Positions 9,517 through 17,251 of a stretch of 64,000 nucleotides of DNA are shown piece after piece (position 1 is the stretch's first letter; the number at the start of each line of letters is the position of its first letter). A program made the position numbers and the translations under genes. The notes beneath the pieces are model-generated. The model worked only from the letters and a program-made list of their open reading frames with translations, was not told the origin of the DNA and did no database searches. The DNA is taken from contig JAIZWK010000001.1 in the NCBI GenBank assembly GCA_021498095.1, positions 3,845,450 through 3,909,449 of the forward strand, written 5' to 3'. This DNA is from Candidatus Harpocratesius repetitus. Its GTDB lineage: Archaea > Asgardarchaeota > Lokiarchaeia > Sigyniarchaeales > Promethearchaeaceae.

Positions 9517-9620
9517 TAAAACCTAATGTTTTTTTTGCTTTTTTAGGTTTACACAAACTTTCTAAAACTATGTGCAACTTTTGGGTTATCTATTGCGAGT
9601 TAGAAAAATGAAAATTTGTG

Positions 9621-10077
9621 TTGATCTGTTGATCTAATGATCAACGGCAAGATACAATCATACAAGTTGTTATAATTGAGATACAAATGAGTGTTGATTG
9701 TCCTGTTGATCTTGTTGATCTACTGTTGATCTTGTCAGAATGAAGATCAACTCAAATCTATTATGAATTAGCTAATTATTAGAGAGATGAAGTCAAAAAT
9801 AAATTTTTCGTTGATCTTACTCTGAAACACACCCTATATATATAAAAAAATAAAAAAAAATCTATCATATGACAGAAAGGTATATGTAAAAATTTTTTTT
9901 CTCTCGTAACGAGGATGTGTTTTTCAGAAGAGATCAACTAGTACTAGTAACTAGCTAAATATTATATATTATATAAGAATTAAAGAGCTACAGAGTAGTA
10001 TCTAAGTAATTTTTCAGTTGATCTTACAGATCAACAGGGGATCAACACAAGATCAACAGATCAACTAAATTGATCAA
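9621..10077. repeat. TTGATC iteron cluster, candidate replication origin
   Basis: About fourteen TTGATC/GATCAA hexamers, many as GTTGATCT or its complement, at 9621, 9629, 9639, 9706, 9715, 9726, 9745, 9811, 9932, 10018, 10029, 10040, 10051, 10059 and the palindrome TTGATCAA at 10070. They flank a very A/T-rich core (9830-9980, with TATATATATA and TATTATATATTATATA). The gene-free space 9517-10237 follows the primase-helicase gene. Iterons in both orientations beside a melting-prone core fit a plasmid/virus origin; an operator cluster is the alternative. Confidence 0.65.
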
Positions 10078-10207
10078 CTTCTCAAGTATGTTTAATTTTA
10101 TCCTTTTACATATTCTGATCTTTCTTACCTCAAAATCCCGAAAAAATTTCCCAAATCCGACTTTTCTGACCAAAAACATATCATATTTTTCAGAAAATGG
10201 CGAAACG

Positions 10208-10216
10208 CTTAAATAA
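10208..10216 (+). promoter_or_regulatory. TATA box of the 10238 gene
   Basis: CTTAAATAA is centred about 26 nt before the ATG at 10238, with GCGAAACG just upstream as a possible BRE. It supports a leaderless start there rather than at the earlier in-frame ATG 10217. Confidence 0.5.
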
Positions 10217-10237
10217 TTGAAGTTCTTTTATTTAACT

Positions 10238-10768
10238 ATGAGTAAACATTTTGATCCTATTTCTTTTGAATCTTTTTGCGATTATTTTCCCCAATTTCTC
10301 AATATAGAGTTTCCACAGGTGGATTTGATACATTTATGGGTAGTTGGAGCAAGATTCGGGATCGGAAGGTTGCATCTGGAGAAAAAAGATGAGATTTGGC
10401 AAATTTGGATGAAAGAATTGATGCTACCATTTTCAGAGCTGAAAGTTTTGCATTGGGCTAACTTAACATTTACACAACACGGAAATCTTCCTGAAGTGAT
10501 AACTCCTGCGGATGAATTTCACAAGATTGTAATTGATGGAGAAAAATTCCAATGGCAGAAAGACAAAGATCTTTATGAGTTTTTCAATAAGAAATATAAA
10601 AAAGATTTTGAGAATTGGGTCTATAATGCTAGTTTAAGACCTGCTATTAACCATTTTTCCAAAGGCAATAATTTATATCTCAATGTTGCAAAGTTGCGAA
10701 AAAAAGGGAAAAAAGGTGATCTTGATGAGTCGTTTGAAGAGATCCCATCAAAATTTATATATTTCTAA
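10238..10768 (+). CDS. Unknown element protein, 176 aa
   Basis: Starts MSKHFDPISF 26 nt below a TATA box; an in-frame ATG at 10217 would lie between the box and the transcript start. The product is soluble and rich in Trp/Phe, with a basic C-terminal stretch (KLRKKGKKGD) that could touch nucleic acid. No family recognised. Its 3' end overlaps the convergent zinc-ribbon gene by 4 nt. Its position beside the iteron cluster hints at a replication or copy-control role; that is inference. Confidence 0.6.
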   Translation: MSKHFDPISFESFCDYFPQFLNIEFPQVDLIHLWVVGARFGIGRLHLEKKDEIWQIWMKELMLPFSELKVLHWANLTFTQHGNLPEVITPADEFHKIVIDGEKFQWQKDKDLYEFFNKKYKKDFENWVYNASLRPAINHFSKGNNLYLNVAKLRKKGKKGDLDESFEEIPSKFIYF

Positions 10769-11016
10769 ATAGTTCCATCTTTCTTTTTGTTTTGTCTTAC
10801 TCTTCTTGCCCTGATATTCTTGATGAATTCAGCAAATACAAGATCATCATATTTATTCTCAAAACAGTCAACACAAAAGTATTCTTTGTTAAATCGTCTT
10901 AGTTCATTCGTGATTTCTCCACATTCAGAGCAAATATTCAATGAATATCCTGAATAAACACCTTCTAATTTAACGACATTTTGTCTTAAACTTTGATTTC
11001 CAGTAATGTATGCCAT
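10765..11016 (-). CDS. Small zinc-ribbon protein, 83 aa
   Basis: Two CxxC pairs, CSEC (residue ~29) and CVDC (~48), form a zinc ribbon; the C-terminus is basic (RARRVRQNKKK). Such proteins in archaeal plasmids are usually DNA-binding regulators. It is divergent from the gene at 11233, and the shared upstream region carries the five ATTCGACCAA units, possible binding sites for this protein or its neighbour. Confidence 0.6.
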   Translation of the reverse strand: MAYITGNQSLRQNVVKLEGVYSGYSLNICSECGEITNELRRFNKEYFCVDCFENKYDDLVFAEFIKNIRARRVRQNKKKDGTI

Positions 11017-11110
11017 AATTATTTTTTTTCAAATTTTTCTTTTAAAGAGAAATTGGTAAATGATTTTTTAATTTGTTCTTTTAGTAAAAATTAGATTATT
11101 CTGAGATTTT

Positions 11111-11160
11111 ATTCGACCAAATTCGACCAAATTCGACCAAATTCGACCAAATTCGACAAA
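11111..11160 (+). repeat. Five tandem ATTCGACCAA units
   Basis: Four exact 10-bp units and one variant (ATTCGACAAA) lie head to tail between two divergent genes. The 10-bp period puts every unit on the same face of the helix, as expected for cooperative binding by a regulator or initiator. Confidence 0.8.
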
Positions 11161-11232
11161 ATTATTGATTATTTTGCTTAATTGATTAATAAGAATGCTT
11201 TTTTATTTGAATTTGTATTTGATATTTATCTT

Positions 11233-12087
11233 ATGACTGATACTAATGATGAGGAAACTGAAGAAAAACTTCCCAATTCATCAATTTTGGAATTAATTCA
11301 AAAACAAAGTAAAACAATTTCTTCACCTTTATACAAATCTGTCTCTACACTCCAAGATACTTTTAAAAACATACAAGAAACAATCAAACCTGTTTTTCTA
11401 GATCTAAACAAATCAATTAATAACGTTTTCACTTCAAAAACAATACCTCTTTCTGATTTAAGCAAAATGTGTTCATTAATAAAACCAATCTTTGAATCTT
11501 CAAAAATTATCGCTCTTTATTCATCAAATCTTTCCTTCTTATCACCTAATCCCATTCTTAACGTAAATTATGAATACCATGATGTTTCTGTTGATGTATA
11601 TGAAAAAGTATTAACGACCTTATCTGAGTTTATTCCCCATTTAGAACGAATAGAAGTATCTTTAGAGATGGAAGATTATTCAAATGCACAAATTGAAGAT
11701 GAAATTCATGAACTTAAGGCGATTGTGAAAAATACCTTAAATAATTCTGAAATTATTAAGAAAAATATTAATAAATTAAATGAAAACTTAAATATCTTAA
11801 AATGGATGCAATTATTAGTTGGAAAAAAAGATAATATCAAAGATATTGATTTAATTCAAAATTTTAAAATTACACTCGAAGATTCAGATTTGCCTAGAAA
11901 AACAAAAGAACAAGAACTAAGCTCTCTGATGATTGCGTTAAATTACATTTCGCTTTATAAAGAAGTGTATAAAGAATCGGAATCTAAGAAACTCCTTCAA
12001 TCTTTGAAAGAATTAGGTTCAAGTATAAAAGATGAATTATTGGTTAAAGGATTAGAATACGCAATTCAACTTTTATTATCTCTGTAA
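11233..12087 (+). CDS. Unknown helical protein, 284 aa
   Basis: The likely start is MTDTNDEETE at 11233; the frame is open from 11182 but the extra 17 residues are hydrophobic and precede A/T-rich promoter-like sequence. The protein is almost all helical with heptad-like stretches (~155-215) and ends in a hydrophobic helix (LEYAIQLLLSL). No known domain. The next gene follows after 19 nt, so the two are probably co-transcribed. Confidence 0.6.
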   Translation: MTDTNDEETEEKLPNSSILELIQKQSKTISSPLYKSVSTLQDTFKNIQETIKPVFLDLNKSINNVFTSKTIPLSDLSKMCSLIKPIFESSKIIALYSSNLSFLSPNPILNVNYEYHDVSVDVYEKVLTTLSEFIPHLERIEVSLEMEDYSNAQIEDEIHELKAIVKNTLNNSEIIKKNINKLNENLNILKWMQLLVGKKDNIKDIDLIQNFKITLEDSDLPRKTKEQELSSLMIALNYISLYKEVYKESESKKLLQSLKELGSSIKDELLVKGLEYAIQLLLSL

Positions 12088-12106
12088 TTTTCTTAAGTGT
12101 TTAACT

Positions 12107-12919
12107 ATGCCAAAACAAAATCCCAAACATAACAAAAGAAAACTTAAAAACAATCCTAAACATAACAAGAAGAACATCTTAAACCAATCTATACAAAATG
12201 ACTTAAGATATAGTGACAATCTTCATTCCCCTTTTGAAAATGATTTATATCCAATTCTTATTCAACAAAAGATAGATCAATCTGAATATGGGAAAAAACG
12301 AATTAGAGATTTATCATATTTAGAATTTAAAAAAGCAACTATCACGTTTATTGGAATTCAGAATATCAAAGAAAGTTTATTAAAATTAACTTATGATGTT
12401 TATTCTCTGGGGGCAGATACAATGCCCCTTGCAATTATGAATTATTTAACTTATGATTTCAACAGACAAAGAGAAAAGTGTTTTGCAAAAGATTTTTCTA
12501 AATTCGCTAATACAACAAATCCTCCTTACATTGAAGGGTTTACTGAACGACAAATTCAAGATTTTTATAGATTTCATAAATTATGTCGTGAAAATAAACA
12601 TAATTTCACGATATCACAGAAAGCACACATTTTGACCTTAATCCCAACAAATTATAGTTCAGGGTCTTTATCACCAGAAGAAGATGAAAATTTCACTTCA
12701 ATTCTATCTAATTATACTTCTAATAATTTTTGCAGACAATGTAATGATCCTTTTTGTTGTTTAATAAATCCTATTGAATATCCTAGTGCAAAATGGGGAA
12801 ATTCTCCAAGTGAAAGAGAATATTGTTTCTTTTTACAAGATCAGAAATGTGTTGCTTATGATTTTCGTCCTAATGTTTGTCATCAATTTGATTGTTTTAA
12901 AACAGCATGTTCGATATGA
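12107..12919 (+). CDS. YkgJ-type CxxCxxxCC metal-cluster protein
   Basis: 270 residues. The first ~30 are very basic (KHNKRKLKNNPKHNKKN), followed by a helical region and, at about 206-265, the Cys signature of the YkgJ family (zinc/iron-chelating, flagellin N-methylase-like): CRQCNDPFCC, then CFFL, KCVAYDFRPNVC and QFDC. The YDFRPNVC box is a good match to the family YxxRPxxCR. Members bind an Fe-S or Zn cluster; biochemical roles are mostly unknown. The last 37 nt overlap the convergent gene at 12883. Presence on a mobile element is unusual. Confidence 0.75.
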   Translation: MPKQNPKHNKRKLKNNPKHNKKNILNQSIQNDLRYSDNLHSPFENDLYPILIQQKIDQSEYGKKRIRDLSYLEFKKATITFIGIQNIKESLLKLTYDVYSLGADTMPLAIMNYLTYDFNRQREKCFAKDFSKFANTTNPPYIEGFTERQIQDFYRFHKLCRENKHNFTISQKAHILTLIPTNYSSGSLSPEEDENFTSILSNYTSNNFCRQCNDPFCCLINPIEYPSAKWGNSPSEREYCFFLQDQKCVAYDFRPNVCHQFDCFKTACSI

Positions 12920-13416
12920 AATGTTAGATATGGATGCATATCACTTAAAGTAACTGAACATTTTCTTAGTTTTGAGCGATATACTGCACCCAATGTTTTT
13001 CTAATTCGATCTACTGAGTAGTAATCATCTAAAATCGCTAAATATTCATAATCTCTTAATGAACGATAGATTCTATTAATTGAAACGTCTGAATAGAGCA
13101 AAATATCTTTAGACTTCCGAAAGTTGATTTGGTAAAGTCGTGTGTTCATAAACATTATCTCTTGTTTCTTACTCTCATAATGTCCTGTTCCGTGAAAATC
13201 ATGCAGATAAATTTTTCTTTTTAAAGAATTTAAACGCATTGCGTTTAGATTCATAGCTGCAATCATAAGTTTAACAGTTGCATCTCTAGCTTCTTCTTTG
13301 GAGAAGTAATAAAGAGATAATTCAACGTTTTCTAACGTAAAATCTGATTTTAGATAGTCTACGTTTAAATTGTGTTCTATTTCATCCATTTCTTGCGTTT
13401 TTGTTTTAATTGCCAT
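12883..13416 (-). CDS. Unknown element protein, 177 aa
   Basis: Last gene of the operon led by the serine recombinase, 6 nt after the previous stop. The product is soluble and mixed helix/strand, with RIYRSLRDYEYL and SVDRIRKTLGAVYRS stretches that read like helix-turn-helix helices, so DNA binding is possible but not shown. No family recognised. Confidence 0.6.
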   Translation of the reverse strand: MAIKTKTQEMDEIEHNLNVDYLKSDFTLENVELSLYYFSKEEARDATVKLMIAAMNLNAMRLNSLKRKIYLHDFHGTGHYESKKQEIMFMNTRLYQINFRKSKDILLYSDVSINRIYRSLRDYEYLAILDDYYSVDRIRKTLGAVYRSKLRKCSVTLSDMHPYLTFHIEHAVLKQSN

Positions 13417-13422
13417 TCATCT

Positions 13423-13953
13423 TCACTCTCTTAATCGATCACGATAAAGTTCTTTATATTTTTGACTTATATGATTATATAACTCTCGATAATCGAACTC
13501 TCGAGTTTGTTCTTGTCTTAAAATGAGTTGATAAAGATGCTTTAAAGCCGATGCTTTATACATTTTGCGAAAATCTTGTAAATCTCTCTTAATAAACGAT
13601 TTTAACACTAAAATCTTGTTCCAATATCTTTTTTCGCTCAAAATTAAGGGAGTTTCACGTATTTTAGCACAAATCTTTTCGTTTCGTTGTTTACGTTGAC
13701 TTTCTCTTCCATTTCTCAATATTTCCCCAATTCCATGAGGAGAATTGATTTGTTTCCGTTTTTGAGATGAATGTGTCTCAAACGGATGATTTTCACGTAT
13801 TTTTTTTGCTTGAACATAACGATCTTCAATCTGCATTTTACGTTTTGATAATTTTTTGCTCTCATATTCTCCCCAATTGCGATTCAGACCTAATTCATCA
13901 GCCATTTTAAGGAATTCATTAGCAGATTTCGATTTTTTGATTGGATTTTTCAT
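13423..13953 (-). CDS. Unknown highly basic protein, 176 aa
   Basis: Starts within the stop of the serine recombinase gene (ATGA overlap). The first ~95 residues are strongly basic and low in complexity (KKSKSANEF..., RKQRNEKICAK); the rest is helical. Basic charge and operon position suggest a nucleic-acid-binding partner of the recombinase. No family recognised. Confidence 0.6.
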   Translation of the reverse strand: MKNPIKKSKSANEFLKMADELGLNRNWGEYESKKLSKRKMQIEDRYVQAKKIRENHPFETHSSQKRKQINSPHGIGEILRNGRESQRKQRNEKICAKIRETPLILSEKRYWNKILVLKSFIKRDLQDFRKMYKASALKHLYQLILRQEQTREFDYRELYNHISQKYKELYRDRLRE

Positions 13954-14603
13954 TTTGCATATATCCCCCTAATATTAATTCCATTTTTTTTATCTTTAGC
14001 AAGTTTCTTAAGCCTTCTATAGACTGTTGTTGAACTACTGCCCACGATTTTTGCTATGTTCGTGCAACCTAATCCTAATTTATATAATCGAACAATTTCT
14101 TTTTCATTTAACTCAATCTTCTTTCTACCCATCACTACTCCGTTTGCAATAGCGATTTCACGTCCTCGTTGAAGCCTTTCTCTTATTGAATTTGCTTGAT
14201 ATTCAAGAAAAGCAACGTAGTTTGTCAGCATAAACTTCCCTGTGGATGTGGTTGTGTCAATTTTCATTCCTGAAATTGTTATAATTTTTTTATCAATTTC
14301 ATCCATTTTTTGTATAAATTGAAGCAAATTTAGAGCAGATCGCCCAATTCTGCTTAGATCATAGCAGATAATTCCTTCTATATCTTCATTTTCTGCAAGA
14401 TCATTTAACATTTGTTGAAATTGAGCTCGATTTTTTTCTTTGAAACCTGAGATTCCGTCATCCTTAAAAAATTTTTCAACGATTATCTCAGGATGTCTTT
14501 TGAGATATGATTTGATCTCAAAAATTTGATTCTCTATTGTATTATCCTGCTTTTGTTTTATACTACTTACTCGACAATATGCATAAAATTTACGTGTATT
14601 CAT
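13950..14603 (-). CDS. Serine recombinase (resolvase/invertase type)
   Basis: 217 residues, the size of small resolvases. Nucleophile Ser13 lies in YCRVSS; the conserved YDLSRIGRSALNL box (family DRLGRS) and the E-helix are present; a GRKKIELNEKE linker leads to a C-terminal helix-turn-helix (CTNIAKIVGSSSTTVYRRL, ~185-205). It acts on DNA by a Ser-linked double-strand cut and rotation, for resolution of dimers, inversion or integration. A TATA box about 27 nt upstream supports this start. It heads a three-gene operon (13950, 13423, 12883). The element thus carries two recombinases of different chemistry. Confidence 0.93.
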   Translation of the reverse strand: MNTRKFYAYCRVSSIKQKQDNTIENQIFEIKSYLKRHPEIIVEKFFKDDGISGFKEKNRAQFQQMLNDLAENEDIEGIICYDLSRIGRSALNLLQFIQKMDEIDKKIITISGMKIDTTTSTGKFMLTNYVAFLEYQANSIRERLQRGREIAIANGVVMGRKKIELNEKEIVRLYKLGLGCTNIAKIVGSSSTTVYRRLKKLAKDKKNGINIRGIYAK

Positions 14604-14623
14604 AATAGAATTATAGATTTCAA

Positions 14624-14635
14624 TAATTTATAATT
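14624..14635 (-). promoter_or_regulatory. TATA box of serine recombinase operon
   Basis: The complement reads AATTATAAATTA, centred 27 nt before the ATG at 14603, consistent with leaderless transcription. Confidence 0.45.
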
Positions 14636-14847
14636 AACATATTAAATATCAAACATAATTTTCTTATTTCTGAAATAATTCATACTCGCAAATATTTGAG
14701 ATGGAATTTTTGCATTTTTTTTTATTCCATCAAAAATATTAATAAAAACTCGATCAACTATTAATTTCCAATATATAGCAAAAATCATGATAATAGAGAG
14801 ATGTTCTCTGACAATACTTTTTAGGTTAAATAAATAAAATATAAGAT

Positions 14848-16716
14848 ATGGTATGCCCAAAATGTCAATCCCTTTATATTATTGAGGGATCAGAGAAGAA
14901 ATGGTGTCCTAATTGTAATCCACCTGAAAATATATTAAAGATTTATAATAAGAATGAAGCCATTGATATTCTACGAACAGAGCTTGAGGAATTAAAAAAC
15001 TATGTTAAATTGATTATTAAGGGATACTCTCTTTTAAGTTTATTAAAATTTTTCAATAATATACGCAATAATCCTATGTTATTCAATATTAGTCCAGAGA
15101 AAAATGAATTTTTACAAAAATGGTTTGAAATCTCATACTTAATGAGCTGTATTGGAAATATACACAAAAATCAACCAGATTTATTTGGAACAACAAATGA
15201 ACTTAATGAAGAGCACATTAATGAATTGATTCACTATTCTACTAAATTATATCTTTCAAATATTTTCTCATATCATATTATGAATGATAGAATGATGATG
15301 GTTTTGTATAAAGATGATCCTGTTTATCAAGGACACCAAATTAAATTTACTGAAAAATGGCAACCAATAAAAGCAAGGATGGAATTATTAGGATTTACTG
15401 CATATGAATCAGAAACTAATACAATTTATTCTTATATGCTCTGGTTTCGTAAGGAAGAATTAAGAACTATAGTACAAGAAATCAGTAAGGAGATAAAAGA
15501 TGGTGCAGAAATATTCGAATCAATACGTTGGGAACAATGGTTGAATTTTACTTATCCTCTGGAAGATTACCCAATTAGAAAAAAAGGAACACGGTTGAAT
15601 AGTCTTTTCTTATTCTTAGAGAAAATCAGTGATATTAAAACTAGTATAATTTCCTTAAAAAAATGGGAATGGCTAAAAAAAAAATATATCCAATCGGAAG
15701 ATCTTAGAATTTTAGAATATAATACAATTTCAAAATCTTCTTCAAATTTTGATGTTCCGGGTTTATTCTTTTTGTATTCAGATTATATTTTTATCCCATA
15801 TATATTTCTTAATAGGTTTGTAAAATCTAAAAAAAAAATATATTTTAATCCTAATTCTGGAAAATTTCTAAATCTTTATGGAAAAATTGTTGAGTTAAAA
15901 ATAAAGAAATGGATTACTACTATTAACGTTGATTTTCGAGATAAAAACTCGAAAATATTATTTCGATATAAAAATAAAGAAATTCATCCTACAGAAGAAC
16001 TATTTGATTTAGGATATATTCACCATCCCACTCAAAGTTTTTTCATTATTGAAGTTAAAGCTCCCATTCGATTTAATTTCAACCAAGATTTAGAAAAGTT
16101 AATTCAAAAAGATTTTGATGAATTTAAAGACAGAGATATTCCAAGAATCAAAGAAAATTTAGATAAAATTGGGATTAAAGGTTATAAATTGTTTCCAATT
16201 TTTATGCATTTTTCAAGTTTCATAAATATGCACCCAAAATTTATACCAAATACTACAATCGATGGAATAAAAATCGCCACATCAAAATCTGAAGTTCATT
16301 CTATTACATATTCTACTTTAAAAGAATGTGATCCCAATTTGAGTTTTGAAGATTTATATAATATACCATATGACTTAGAAACAATCTCTAAAAACAAAGA
16401 AATTAAATTCTTTTTAGAAAATTATACTTGGAATTATAGAGACGTTTCAGATATAATTCATTTAGGAAAAAAGGATGAATTCTATTTTAATTCTGTTGAA
16501 ATTCTTCAAATTAGTTTATCTATGGATCCTCCGGAAATTGTTGTTAAATCAATTAATCAAGATCGATCAGAAATAGGAAATATAGATATTCCTAAATATT
16601 TATTTGATGTTGCAAAAAATCAATTAGTAAAGGGCGATAAACTTAATATTCTCATCTATAGATTCTTTACTGATTCACCTGTAATTGTTCTTGTTCAATT
16701 TACTAAGATAAATTGA
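14848..16716 (+). CDS. Zinc-ribbon protein with PD-(D/E)xK-like nuclease core
   Basis: 622 residues. The N-terminus is a zinc ribbon (CPKC at 3-6 and CPNC at 20-23), then ~340 mostly helical residues, then a restriction-like core: Asp387 in LFDLGYI and Glu402-x-Lys404 in FFIIEVKAP. Spacing and flanking strands fit a PD-(D/E)xK nuclease. The C-terminal ~80 residues form strands. I cannot name a family. It is the first gene of the accessory island and stands alone; a defence role is inferred from fold and neighbourhood. It is divergent from the recombinase operon. Confidence 0.65.
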   Translation: MVCPKCQSLYIIEGSEKKWCPNCNPPENILKIYNKNEAIDILRTELEELKNYVKLIIKGYSLLSLLKFFNNIRNNPMLFNISPEKNEFLQKWFEISYLMSCIGNIHKNQPDLFGTTNELNEEHINELIHYSTKLYLSNIFSYHIMNDRMMMVLYKDDPVYQGHQIKFTEKWQPIKARMELLGFTAYESETNTIYSYMLWFRKEELRTIVQEISKEIKDGAEIFESIRWEQWLNFTYPLEDYPIRKKGTRLNSLFLFLEKISDIKTSIISLKKWEWLKKKYIQSEDLRILEYNTISKSSSNFDVPGLFFLYSDYIFIPYIFLNRFVKSKKKIYFNPNSGKFLNLYGKIVELKIKKWITTINVDFRDKNSKILFRYKNKEIHPTEELFDLGYIHHPTQSFFIIEVKAPIRFNFNQDLEKLIQKDFDEFKDRDIPRIKENLDKIGIKGYKLFPIFMHFSSFINMHPKFIPNTTIDGIKIATSKSEVHSITYSTLKECDPNLSFEDLYNIPYDLETISKNKEIKFFLENYTWNYRDVSDIIHLGKKDEFYFNSVEILQISLSMDPPEIVVKSINQDRSEIGNIDIPKYLFDVAKNQLVKGDKLNILIYRFFTDSPVIVLVQFTKIN

Positions 16717-16826
16717 TATTATATTCTAAAAAGCACTCTGTTCAAAAATAGAGAATAAATCCTTTTGAAAGAATGGAAATAATAGATTATGAAAGGTTTA
16801 AAGTAATCATTTATTTTTTTAAGAAT

Positions 16827-17110
16827 CTTTATCAACATTTGATAGATTGATAAAAAATTGAAAATCATGCATATTTTATGCACTTGCTGATATTCCATCT
16901 CAATTTGAAATTAGTCGATTAAAAATTTAGAAATATTATTATCAATTTCAACTATATTTTGATTAAAATAATCAAAAATCGACCCATAATTATTTTTTCT
17001 AAATCTCATTTTTACCGACTGAAATAATTTTTGGATAGATTTGATTATTGTTGGAAAATTAATGATATAAATTGTAATTCAGTCAAAAATAAAGAAGGTG
17101 CAGGAACCTC
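16827..17110 (+). repeat. Dispersed ~285-bp repeat, copy 1
   Basis: Runs from CTTTATCAACATTTGATAG to AACCTC and matches 45135-45419 along its whole length with scattered substitutions and short indels. It fills most of the gene-free space 16717-17251. No ORF is conserved between the copies, and no clear terminal inverted repeats are visible. It may be a small non-autonomous element or a conserved RNA. Confidence 0.8.
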
Positions 17111-17251
17111 TTAAAAAAAGCCGCAAATTAAAAAAGAAATGAGATGAAGTTGATATTAATTAAAATCCGAAAAAAGTAAAATATCTGATAATAATTAATT
17201 TTCATTATCTTTGTTATTTAAATTATTATAATCATAACTTATACTAGAAGA

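Noticed and set aside
9601..10080. CRISPR array
   Set aside because: The repeats are 6-8 nt, irregularly spaced and in both orientations; no 25-40-nt repeat with unique spacers.
14642..14860. 72-aa minus-strand ORF before the serine recombinase
   Set aside because: Covers the promoter of the recombinase operon and overlaps the next gene; composition is that of random A/T-rich DNA.
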